Source: Zygnema cylindricum
Taxonomy: Eukaryota; Streptophyta; Zygnematophyceae; Zygnematales; Zygnemataceae
DNA length: 18,135 nt
Assembly: GCA_037447655.1 (NCBI GenBank)
Contig: JBBHKE010000793.1
Span: 436,760-454,894 of the forward strand
Reading direction: 5' to 3'
Positions 9,901 to 17,249 of this stretch are shown here, piece by piece. Within the stretch, counting starts at the first letter, position 1, and every line of letters begins with the position of its first letter. The position numbers and the translations under genes were made by a program. The notes under the pieces were generated by a model. It made no database searches. It was not told the origin of the DNA and saw nothing but the letters and a program-made list of their open reading frames with translations.

Positions 9901-12900
9901 CATGTTCGAAGTAATTGATCTAGTGGGGATGATTGTGGTGAAGTCACAAAACATCGATTTTCACGAAGAAATGAAATCGGCAAAAGAGTTTTCGTGGAAT
10001 TCTGAAATTGACTTGGACTTCTGTGACAAGCATGAGCAGGAAGGATTTTGGAAATCTAGGGAATCGGATTTCGATGACAATTCCGAATCTTAGGCCAAGA
10101 GGAAGAATAGGACCCGAAACGAAGGGAGATTTTGGAGGATTGGAAGTCGAAGTGAAGTACAAATGACTCTACCGTGAGTTACCATTCTTCATTGAGAAGT
10201 CAGACAATCAAAATCTACAAGAATCGAAATGGTTTTTGCAGTTGAAATGTTTAAAATACAATGCAAAAGGAATCATTATCACGGATGAATAGAAACTTAC
10301 TTTTGTAAATCCACAGATAAGCTGCAAATGTTGCAACAACAATGAGAAGAATAGATCCCACAACAATAATGGCTATTGCATAGACTGGTAGGCGCGGAAG
10401 AGGATCATTGACGATAAAACCTATCAAAAGTAAATCACGTTTTTGACAAAGTCAATATGCCAAAAATTTGCCAATTGCAAAAGACCACATTTCCTTACGT
10501 ACCTTGTCTGTAAATTTTGTAAAAACTGTAAATTTTGTAAAAACTGAAAGGTAAAGCAGAGTACTGTATTCAAGGCTAGCGTAATTCCAAAAGGAAATTC
10601 TTACTTTCTTTAGGATAATGGAATTGCCTCCAATAACTCGGGAGTGTTACCATTATTCATCAAGCATTTTCTGAAGCACCAATACTCATTTCAAATATGT
10701 ACTTTACCAAAATAGCCAGCTCATGACGTAGCCTATAATTAACAATGAGTCATCCAAGAAAGAGTTTGATACGGCCAAAATCAAGTCACCAACCAAAGTC
10801 TTATTAAACACAAATAGCTCAATTTTGACGCAATTATATCAAGGTCCTTATCACAAATCCTTTTGAAAAATAACAACTTAAAACTGTTAAACTGTGTATG
10901 AGACAGATATTTCTGGCCATTCTTTCGACCGTAACATATAAATTATAAGTTATTCCATAAGCCTTAAAAAACAAGAATAATGTTTGAATTTTAATTATTG
11001 ATCTTTTTGGTCTGAATGGTAGTGTGCAATGTCTCACCGCCTTTGCATTTAGCGTGGAGATCGTTGGGAAGAAAACTGCGTTGCATATTGACCAAATCCC
11101 AGATCAATATTTGTTATTGTTATCATCATGTTATTTCATTGCCGTTATTGAATTATTTTATTCGTTCATCACATGAAACAGTACCTTCATCTCCAATAAT
11201 GGTTTCATTTCAACATAAATAGAATGCAACAATTTGCATAATGGACACCCTCCGGAAATGTGGAACATCCAGCTCTAGTTATTGAAGATATGGAAAAGGG
11301 CATCCTACCTGTACGTAGAGCAGTTTGTGAGGTTTTTTATGAAAAATAAGTCAGGCACCCGTCCGGACAAGTGGTTGTTGCTCAAATTTCTGTCCAGAAA
11401 TTATAACAAATAGAAGTGAACCATTCTAGGTCGCAATTGGTTGTGTCAGGAAAAACTTTAAATCTATGAACAACGGCTAAAATGTTGAGGATCTTCCCAT
11501 AGAAAACAAATGTCCTTTTGTCAACCTAAAGGAATGGAACACTTTTCAAAATTCAACAATTTTTCAACAAGTAAAGTACTTTAAGCCATGAGGACCGCAT
11601 CATCTGATGGAATTATACGGAGCACCTTGTGCCATGCCAATTGCCCATCAACACATTTGAAGATAGAACCTTCCTAAGAAATTCAGCCTTAACCTATGAC
11701 TCTCTTAAACTCACAAATGTTTAAGGGAAATTCCTCCAAGTACTCGAGGGATTTCTCCACTTAACTGGTTGTCCGATAAGTCTCTGTTAACACATGATAT
11801 CACCCATAGGACTAAGAAATAAAATTTCCAAAATTTTGTATAATTTTCATGCAAATGATTTAAAGTTTAACGTGTTTTTTCTGATTGAAGGCATTTGGAT
11901 TGAAGCACCAACTAAATGATATGAACAGTAAAACCTCACAAAGGCAATTTGGAGTAAATTAACAATCAATAAAACGGATAAAGCGGAAGTTATAGCTTTG
12001 AGCAAGTGTGGCATCCAATAGGGGATGCCATTGATATTTTGTTGTACTGAAGAAAGCTTTACTAAGTATTATATTTATGTTAGGCGCAACTTGAAATGTG
12101 TGTGGCCAATCTGCCCTATAGCAATGTCAAGATTAAAGAAAAACTCTAAACTGCGCATGTAATTAAAAAAATTAAGGCTAGCCTCCACAGTAAAAGATTG
12201 TCTCGTTTAGATAATATTTTTACTACACTTTCGGCAATGTATACCTGGCGTGAGAGATGGTGAATGAAGCGTCCAATTATAGTCATCGATTTGATTGTTA
12301 ATGTGTAGCAAAGAAGCGCAGATGTTTAAAATGCCAAATGCAAATGCGCTTTCTTCTGTTAGTTCTTTCCGTGAATTATATAAAATTGTCTGTATCCAAT
12401 GAATTTTTGATATCACTTTTGCCTTTCCAAAGGTCATTGTTTCACCAAAATACTAGCAATTTTATCTTACAAAACGGTTGCGAGTGTACTTTAAAAAAAA
12501 AAAAACATATTCGTGAACTGTTTGGCGACTTATTTGAAGATAGGTCGATTTTCAGAAAGTTAGGACTCCTGTTACTCTCATTTTGTCAGTAAATCTTTTC
12601 TGCGTCCTTGGGATAAAACAAACCAAAGAAAAAACAAATCGTGAAGTGTTCTAGCCTAGGTTTTACGAGGGGGGATAACATTCAGTTTTAAAGCCCCTTT
12701 CTGGGCATCTATCCCCAAACGGGGCACAAGAAACTACTTAGGTGTTTAAAGATAGAAAACCAAGGTGCAACTCACAAAATAGAAAGTCTCTGCAGATTTC
12801 CAATCTTCGTTGGTATAGTGCCACTGAGATTGCATCGGCTCAAATTTCTTTATCACTCAGGCCAACAGATATAATATTAGAAGGTTGCACCTGCCTGGAA

Positions 12901-15900
12901 ATAACATAATCGTTGAGTCGCCCAGGAAAAAAACCAGCAATAAAAATTTATGATAATAGTTTGAGGATGCATCTAATCACGTTAAAACTATTAAAAATTA
13001 TTTACCAATCTAAAATTCTCGTTGTTGAATTCTTTTTTGACAAACATTCAAACTTTCAAGCTTTATGACTAAAGCATCTGTTCCTCAATGATCACTCCAA
13101 CCGCAAGTTTGTTACCCTACTTGTGGTGGCGTTACATACTTTATTGGTTGGTACGTCTTTTCATTCAAAAGCCGTGACAAGAACAAGAAACAATTATTAA
13201 TAAAGTAGAGTTTGAATGCTCACAAATATGAAAGACTAGAGAAACTTGAAGTTCTATACATCTGAACTGAATCGTCGTAAACAAACTCCTCAGTCCCAAA
13301 GGTATCGGGAACTCCGGAACCAAAAGGGTTGTTGGACAAATCCCTGGTGTAAACACAGAAAATGGCAAACTCTTGTCATCTTTTGAAATATAATAAAAAA
13401 CTGAAAATACCAGCAAAATATGTTAGAATTGTTACAAGCGTGCTTGTTTTTTTTTATGATTAGCGAATAAAACAGAGCACATCGTTGGCCGGTTGTAAAC
13501 TATCAAATAAAAACAACTTCTTATACTTACAAAACTTGGAGATATGAAAAATTTCCCAGAAAAGAGGGAATTGCACCAGCGATGTTGTTGTTGTCAAAAT
13601 ACCTATAACAATCAAAAGTTTGGCATTTGTGTAAAACAAATGAAGCAACCTACTTTCATATGAACCTCGTATTATAAAAGATAGAGTCGGACGGTTTAGT
13701 CCTGCGAAATAGGTCCATGGGAACATTATGCTCAAGCTACCTATTAGTCAGGTTGGCTCAAAAACTATCACTTTTTGCCCATGGCATGGGACGACCATAT
13801 TTTACGTTTTAACACCAATGCCGTCACATGATGACAAACAACTTAAAGCTACATATGCAGAGAAAATCGAAGCGAATTAAAGGGACAGATTACAATAAGG
13901 TCATGATCGACAATCAAAAGTGATATACGTGTTATAGAGCAAAGAACAGATTATGAATTTTCCTAAATACTCATGAAATATCAAGGATCAGGTGATTAAG
14001 TTTCACTATCAATAATGCGTCATGAATTTTGATATAGGAACATGCCATAAATGACTCAAAGCGAATCATAGACGTAGAAGAAATCAAGGCAGGCAATGAA
14101 ATTACCTTATATCTTTAAATTCATTCCATGTCCTAGCGTGTCGTAAAATTTTGTACAATATCATTGTTTTAGTATTTTAGAGATGCCTACATTTTTCAAC
14201 ATAAATCTTCCAAAATAGATGCAAATCTGATATTAACTTTAAGACAGGTGATATTTTTGTTACCTTACATTCGGCCACATTCGCTTTTACTTTCAATGCT
14301 ACAACCAAAAAAACCACAACTACACGTTTTTCTTTTCGGCCTAAACCAGATTGAAAGACTTTGTAGGTGACTTGGCCCAAGTTTCAAGACTATTCACGAA
14401 ACGAAAGAAACAAACAGCTGCTCACAATTTTAGTCGCTTGTGTGTTTCATTAAAATTTTTAACCTCTCTGAAAAAAGGTAACTCATTGACTTCTTCCACT
14501 TTAGGTATCTATGTAAAAATGGTTTGTACTCACACTTCTTCAAGTCGAGTGTAGCCTGTAATCCACTCTGGTATTTTGTCTATTGCGTTGTTCCCAAAAT
14601 TTCTACAACATAACAATTACATTGGTCAAGATCGGCAACACCACCGATTGCAAGTACGTTTAACAACTATGGAACGTGAAATTGAAACGACGGGTTTTGA
14701 AAAACTCACATAATTTTAAGGTCAGAAAGGCTTACGACGTTATGTGGTAGCTTGCTAAGCCAATTACCTCGAAGGTTCCTGAAATTGGGATAATAAAATA
14801 ATAAGGACCTTGTTGCTGGAAGCCAGCCAGAGGCAAGATGGCAACAAACATGGGTCTTCTCATGTCAATGTTTTCTGTTGTCTGTAAATTTTGCGGAGAA
14901 TTGATAGAACCGAGAGTTTCTGGAAAACCTTTATAAACAATCAAGAATGGTTTGTTTCTGAAACGCTCAAATCTATCCACACACTACCCTGAATATTAAT
15001 TGACAAATGTTAACCAACAATACGCCACTTAGTTTAATAGCAACATGCCAATTATAGAAATACCGTGAAATTAAAAACACACTCAAATTCCTTCACTTAC
15101 AAGCTGCGGAGGTTGGAGGAGTGGAACAAAGTGAAAGGAATTTCACCAGTGAAATTGTTCTCGCTGAAGTCAAGATCTTGCAAGTAATCCGCGGCATTTC
15201 CCAAGCTAATCGGAATCTTTCCATAGAATAGATTTCTAGAAAGATCAATTTTCTCAATCATAGGCCAAATAGTGCGAGCAGGAAGAATTCCACTGAAATG
15301 GTTGCCACTGAGGTTTAGGATTGATATGTTTCTCAATCCCGTTACCGCAGAAGTGTTTCCAGTCAAATTATTGTTTGCCACATTGAATGTGGTAATCTTC
15401 CCATTATTTAACGTTGGCAGTTTGCCCGAGAATTTGTTATTCTCTAAATATAGATATCTCAGACCTGTCAGCCCTGAGAATTTAGGAATGTTGCCACTGA
15501 GATTGTTGTAGCCGAGATCGAGAGTAGCGAGAGAAACACAATTTTCGCCACTAAAACTTGAGAAAATTTTCCCAGTAAAATTGTTTTGGCTTACATTTAG
15601 GTATTTGATAGTCGAATTTGAGTCGTCAGCGCACAAAATTTTGAGGTACTCTACAACATTTCCGCTTAAAAAATTATTTGAAAGATCGAGAAAGGAAATG
15701 TTTTCATTCGCTAGATTAAGTGTTATAACTCCTGTAAAACTATTCGAGTTAAGGTAAACACGGCTACCGAGGGTGCTGAAGAAGAAAGAGTTGGGGAGGC
15801 TTCCAGATAAGGAATTGTGACTGAGGTCAATCCAGGAAAGGTTTGGAAGGGATACTAGAGCCTCGGGAACCGAGCCAATGAGATTCATCGACGACAAAAC

Positions 15901-16589
15901 GACAGTTTGAAGAGTGGCAGGCCAGCTGGCACTTGCAGATGGAAGATTAGAAGGAGACATTTTGATGTTTTCACTGAGACTAAGATACTCCAGATTCGAT
16001 AACTTCCCAATCCATTCTGGAAAGTATCCGGTAAAATCATTATCACCCATGCTTAAAAATCTTAAATTTGTCAAATTGCTAAACGAAATTTCATTCACTC
16101 CTCCGGAAAACTTGTTAGAGCCGAGATAGAGATATTCAAGTTTGGTCAGTTTCCCCACCACGTCCACAGTTCCCTTCAGACTATTGTTCCTTATGTCCAG
16201 ATATGATATGTCAAGTTTTTTAGGTTTCCCCAACTGTCTGGAATGTGTCCCGTTAGGATGCTGGAATGTACATTTAACAATTCCAAAGCCGTCAAGTTTC
16301 CGACGGACGGCGGCAGACTGCCGGCTAGCAAAGAATCGCCGAGATTAATTTCAGTCACTCTGTACTTGCCACGACACGTGTCACGTGGCCGGTGATTACT
16401 GGCCAGCAGCATGCATTGTCAGTGGCTTGCCATTCTCGGTCGTCTGCCAACCCTAAATACGGGAGAGCTTTTTGCCAGGGCTGCCACGTCAGCAGCATCA
16501 AGGAGATTTTCGCAGTTTTCATAATACGCCAAAGTCGTACGGAGGAGAAGGATTGTACCAAAAAAAAGGAAGTTGGGAAGGAGCGACAT
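3630..16589 (-). CDS. LRR receptor-like Ser/Thr kinase, 16 exons, with three frame breaks in exon 1 (possible pseudogene allele)
   Basis: Predicted plasma-membrane receptor: an extracellular LRR domain that would bind a ligand or co-receptor, and a cytosolic kinase. Exons joined by hand at GT/AG sites: 16589-15101, 14778-14710, 14602-14534, 13602-13531, 13343-13224, 12847-12776, 11783-11715, 11389-11309, 10670-10651, 10420-10301, 7290-7070, 6810-6675, 6304-6153, 5162-5017, 4226-4127, 3998-3630. Discounting 8 inserted bases in exon 1 gives exactly 3297 nt, or 1098 residues. Approximate layout: signal peptide 1-21, LRR cap 30-75, about 24 LRRs, Cys spacer, membrane helix 698-721, kinase 754-1035, tail to 1098. 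Kinase hallmarks are all present: glycine loop [15 protein letters not shown] lysine 782, HRD 879-881, DFG 899-901, DPE 926-928. The kinase resembles subfamily VIII LRR-RLKs (family recall). The ligand is unknown. Exon 1 breaks lie at 16469-16473, 16378-16381 and 16200-16209. Confidence 0.9.
4127..4226 (-). CDS. Exon 15: kinase C-lobe
   Basis: 100 bp, phase 2 in and phase 0 out, acceptor GTGCAG and donor GTATGT. It encodes [19 protein letters not shown] and then RERISLANW, subdomain IX with the usual GVVxLELxTG motif. Confidence 0.92.
4609..4658 (+). other. tRNA-like A and B boxes in TRIM left LTR
   Basis: TGGCCGAGTAGTT (4609-4621) matches a tRNA A box of the Leu/Ser type almost exactly, and a degenerate B box GGTTCA (4653-4658) begins 44 bp later. 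The acceptor half of a tRNA is absent. Confidence 0.5.
4881..4930 (+). other. tRNA-like A and B boxes in TRIM right LTR
   Basis: TGGTGCAGTGGTT (4881-4893) and GGTTCG (4925-4930), again with starts 44 bp apart and at nearly the same offset from the LTR start as in the left copy. Conservation of this architecture in both copies supports a tRNA-derived internal promoter. Confidence 0.5.
5017..5162 (-). CDS. Exon 14: DFG motif and activation segment
   Basis: 146 bp, phase 0 in and phase 2 out, acceptor TTGCAG. It encodes [10 protein letters not shown], the activation loop [15 protein letters not shown] with Thr/Ser/Tyr candidates for phosphorylation, and VTTKSDVY. The donor GTGATC is weak, and a retroelement end lies only about 18 bp further on in the intron. 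Confidence 0.92.
5163..6152 (-). other. Intron 13 (990 bp)
   Basis: GT/AG intron between the catalytic-loop and DFG exons. AT-rich, with no recognised element or gene. Confidence 0.8.
6153..6304 (-). CDS. Exon 13: kinase catalytic loop
   Basis: 152 bp, phase 1 in and phase 0 out, acceptor AAACAG and donor GTAAAC. It encodes [19 protein letters not shown] and the catalytic loop [14 protein letters not shown]. The arginine before the catalytic aspartate marks an RD kinase, the class regulated through the activation loop. Confidence 0.93.
6345..6560 (+). repeat. Polypyrimidine tract in intron 12
   Basis: About 215 bp of CT/CCT/CCCTCTC repeats on the plus strand, with almost no purines, lying wholly inside intron 12 (6305-6674). 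The transcript would therefore carry a GA-rich tract. Apparent Ser/Leu/Pro-rich open frames here are low-complexity artefacts. Confidence 0.85.
6675..6810 (-). CDS. Exon 12: kinase N-lobe and hinge
   Basis: 136 bp, phase 0 in and phase 1 out, acceptor TTGCAG and donor GTAGGG. It encodes [19 protein letters not shown], then the hinge [13 protein letters not shown], standard for plant RLK subdomains III to V. Confidence 0.92.
7070..7290 (-). CDS. Exon 11: juxtamembrane region and kinase N-lobe (glycine loop, ATP lysine)
   Basis: 221 bp, phase 1 in and phase 0 out, acceptor TTGCAG and donor GTTTGT. It carries the plant RLK entry motif [10 protein letters not shown], the glycine loop [12 protein letters not shown], the ATP-binding lysine in WAVKRAKK (residue 782 in the frame-corrected protein), and the start of helix C (LEQFKNE). 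Confidence 0.92.
8045..8452 (+). repeat. Probable 5' LTR of copia element in intron 10
   Basis: The right edge is fixed by CA at 8451-8452 followed at once by a primer site. The left edge near a TGTT at 8045 is only a guess, because no second LTR is present for comparison. Confidence 0.45.
8455..8466 (+). other. Primer binding site of copia element (initiator-Met tRNA)
   Basis: TGGTATTAGAGT, two bases from the standard plant TGGTATCAGAGC, located 2 bp after the LTR end as expected. Confidence 0.65.
8500..10165 (+). pseudogene. Ty1-copia gag-pol remnant: gag-like region, integrase pieces, truncated before reverse transcriptase
   Basis: A multiply frame-broken polyprotein. In order: a gag-like stretch without an open frame; a zinc-knuckle-like RCGGCNNG near 9215 followed by a stop; [15 protein letters not shown] at 9269, like the pre-integrase domain; [15 protein letters not shown] at 9358, the integrase core with its first acidic residue region; [17 protein letters not shown] near 9500, the second integrase motif (normally DNGG, here NNGG); [11 protein letters not shown] and AHVSVWGYH near 9735-9805; YSYPPEFG near 9845; and [13 protein letters not shown] near 9938. 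Family resemblance fades after about 10093. No reverse transcriptase or 3' LTR follows, so the element is truncated and dead. Confidence 0.75.
10301..10420 (-). CDS. Exon 10: transmembrane segment
   Basis: 120 bp, phase 1 in and out, acceptor GATAG and donor GTAAGT. It encodes [14 protein letters not shown], then a hydrophobic helix of about 24 residues ([20 protein letters not shown]) ending LWIYK, whose lysine is the expected stop-transfer charge on the cytosolic side. Confidence 0.88.
10509..10544. repeat. 18-bp tandem repeat, two perfect copies, in intron 9
   Basis: TGTAAATTTTGTAAAAAC occurs twice head to tail. In the sense of the host gene it lies between the micro-exon and the transmembrane exon. 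Confidence 0.9.
10651..10670 (-). CDS. Exon 9: predicted 20-nt micro-exon
   Basis: Exon 8 ends in phase 2 but exon 10 needs phase 1, so a bridging exon is required. The only stretch found begins after GCTTCAG at 10671 and ends at donor GTAACA, encoding KCLMNN and completing the Cys pair with exon 8. A stronger donor (GTAAGA) further on would give a 66-nt exon, but that form contains an in-frame TAA and leaves the wrong phase. The micro-exon is the only version that keeps the protein open. This is inferred from phase; no transcript data were available. Confidence 0.6.
10671..11308 (-). other. Intron 8 (638 bp)
   Basis: Lies between the last LRR exon and the predicted micro-exon. AT-rich, nothing else recognised. 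Its acceptor depends on the micro-exon model. Confidence 0.55.
11309..11389 (-). CDS. Exon 8: last LRR and start of the juxtamembrane Cys segment
   Basis: 81 bp, phase 2 in and out, acceptor GGACAG and donor GTAGGA. It encodes [20 protein letters not shown] and then TNCSTYR. The Cys begins the paired-cysteine segment that usually closes the LRR solenoid before the membrane helix. Confidence 0.82.
11390..11714 (-). other. Intron 7 (325 bp)
   Basis: Starts GTGAGT, ends GGACAG, between the last two LRR exons. Nothing recognised inside. Confidence 0.8.
11715..11783 (-). CDS. Exon 7: one LRR
   Basis: 69 bp, phase 2 in and out, acceptor TAACAG and donor GTGAGT. It encodes [20 protein letters not shown] followed by KHL. 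Confidence 0.85.
11784..12775 (-). other. Intron 6 (992 bp)
   Basis: GT/AG intron between two single-LRR exons. Includes an A13 run near 12494. No gene or element recognised. Confidence 0.75.
12776..12847 (-). CDS. Exon 6: one LRR
   Basis: 72 bp, phase 2 in and out, donor GTGAGT. It encodes [20 protein letters not shown], a canonical LRR. The acceptor (GATAAAG) has a poor pyrimidine tract, but no other AG keeps the repeat register. A TGA lies in another frame across this junction. Confidence 0.8.
12848..13223 (-). other. Intron 5 (376 bp)
   Basis: Starts GTGAGC, ends in the weak acceptor GATAAAG. AT-rich with no recognised element. Confidence 0.7.
13224..13343 (-). CDS. Exon 5: LRR with a short insertion
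   Basis: 120 bp, phase 2 in and out, acceptor ACCAG and donor GTGAGC. It begins with a normal repeat ([16 protein letters not shown]), then adds about 16 residues ([16 protein letters not shown]) before the next LRR start, FSSLSYL. The extra acidic and tyrosine-bearing stretch breaks the 24-residue spacing three repeats before the end of the LRR domain. Confidence 0.82.
13531..13602 (-). CDS. Exon 4: one LRR
   Basis: 72 bp, phase 2 in and out, acceptor TTATAG and donor GTAAGT. It encodes [20 protein letters not shown] followed by LQV, a canonical 24-residue LRR. Confidence 0.85.
13603..14533 (-). other. Intron 3 (931 bp)
   Basis: GT/AG intron between single-LRR exons 3 and 4. No LRR sequence or mobile element was recognised inside. 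The reading phase and LRR register join directly across it. Confidence 0.75.
14534..14602 (-). CDS. Exon 3: one LRR
   Basis: 69 bp, phase 2 in and out, acceptor TTGTAG and donor GTGAGT. It encodes [20 protein letters not shown], a single LRR with the NxxxxxIP core. Confidence 0.85.
14710..14778 (-). CDS. Exon 2: one LRR
   Basis: 69 bp, phase 2 in and out, acceptor TTTCAG and donor GTGAGT. It encodes [20 protein letters not shown], which continues the LRR register from the end of exon 1 (SNLRSL). From here on several exons each hold one LRR, the usual plant pattern with introns in the same place in each repeat. Confidence 0.85.
14779..15100 (-). other. Intron 1 (322 bp)
   Basis: Starts GTAAGT and ends TTTCAG, following the long first exon. 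Nothing recognised inside. Confidence 0.8.
15101..16589 (-). CDS. Exon 1: signal peptide, LRR cap and LRRs 1-17
   Basis: The start ATG at 16589-16587 opens [21 protein letters not shown], a typical signal peptide with predicted cleavage after TLA. An LRR N-terminal cap follows ([10 protein letters not shown], then a [10 protein letters not shown] segment), then plant LRRs of the form LxxLxLxxNxLxGxIPxx. The donor is GTAAGT after 15101, phase 2. From 16199 to 15101 the frame is fully open. Upstream the reading shifts three times: after ALAK at the T-run 16469-16473, at 16378-16381, and at 16200-16209. Read literally, the start frame ends at TGA 16421-16419 after 56 residues. Family homology continues across each break in the next frame, so one exon is meant and no introns are hidden here. 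Confidence 0.88.
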
Positions 16590-16593
16590 AAAG

Positions 16594-16893
16594 GGGGAAT
16601 GGGAGGATAAGGAGATAGGGGAGGTAAATAGGGGAGGGAGAGGAGAGAGTACAGGTATTCAAATAGAGATAGAGGCGAAAAGCAGGGAGGGGAAAAGAGG
16701 TGTAAGAAGGGAGGGAAGGAAGAGGTCGAAGAGATGAAAGTAGAGAAGTGTAAAAAGTTTAAGTATTATTATTTATAAGGGGTGGAGGAGAGCGAGGGTG
16801 GAAGAGGGAGAGTGATGGAGAGGAGGGAAGGGGAAGGGGTACGGGGATGGGGATGCGGAGGGGAGAGGGAAAAGGGGATGGGGAGGTTGCATG
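16594..16893 (-). repeat. Polypurine/polypyrimidine tract spanning the 5' UTR and core promoter
   Basis: About 300 bp almost free of C on the plus strand (GGGAGG, GGAGAG, GGGGATGG blocks), so CT-rich in the sense of the gene, broken by a short AT-rich island holding the TATA box. Pyrimidine-rich 5' UTRs are common in plant genes, but this length is notable. Open frames inside it are low-complexity artefacts. Confidence 0.8.
16770..16777 (-). promoter_or_regulatory. Putative TATA box of the receptor-kinase gene
   Basis: TATAAATA on the minus strand, about 180 bp before the start codon. A start site 30 bp downstream would give a 5' UTR of roughly 150 nt made of CT-rich sequence. Position and motif fit; there is no transcript evidence. 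Confidence 0.55.
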
Positions 16894-17025
16894 GAGCAGG
16901 GATTATTTTATTCTGTAGGACGATTTTACTGTTGAGCCCTCCGTTCGACTGTCGCATGTCATTAATGGTGAAGGGGAACGATATCAAATCTCCATTAGAA
17001 CTATTTCCAACAAATCATGCGCAGC

Positions 17026-17031
17026 CACGTG
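17026..17031. promoter_or_regulatory. G-box (CACGTG) upstream of the receptor kinase
   Basis: Palindromic CACGTG in the context GCCACGTGTAC, the core bound by plant bZIP and bHLH factors. It lies about 440 bp before the start codon. Function is inferred from the motif only. Confidence 0.4.
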
Positions 17032-17243
17032 TACATGCGCAGGTGTCCACACGAGCAAAGTTAAACAAGGTACAGCGATGTGTGTACGGGAATATGTAGC
17101 GAGGAAAGTTTTCAAACGTTAAAATCCAAGAGCGTTGTTCCATTAGGCAGTTTCAGTAAAGGTAAAATTGGTTTACTGAGCCATCGTTCCATTGTGCCGG
17201 GTCAGTAACCGACATTTGTTTTTCGTGGCACACTTTATTGGTC

Positions 17244-17249
17244 CACGTG
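17244..17249. promoter_or_regulatory. Second G-box (CACGTG)
   Basis: CACGTG in the context GTCCACGTGATA, about 655 bp before the start codon. Two such boxes within 220 bp in the upstream region are suggestive of bZIP/bHLH control but could be chance. Confidence 0.35.

Larger units (their letters stand above)
7291..10300 (-). other. Intron 10 (3.0 kb) hosting a copia remnant
   Basis: Separates the transmembrane exon from the kinase N-lobe. Most of its length from about 8045 to 10165 is a decayed retroelement in the opposite orientation to the host gene. The 7291-8040 part is AT-rich with nothing recognised. Confidence 0.85.

Noticed and set aside
10605-10670. 66-nt version of exon 9 using the GTAAGA donor
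   Set aside because: Contains an in-frame TAA and leaves phase 2 where phase 1 is needed; kept only as a possible alternative splice form.
13603-14533. A missing LRR exon inside intron 3
   Set aside because: Exons 3 and 4 join in phase and in repeat register, and no LRR motif was found in the intron.
15272-16348. Plus-strand open frames opposite the LRR exon
   Set aside because: Antisense shadows of the leucine-rich repeats; no independent motif.
16769-17099. Open frames in the GA-rich promoter tract
   Set aside because: Low-complexity translation of a polypurine run, no start context or family motif.
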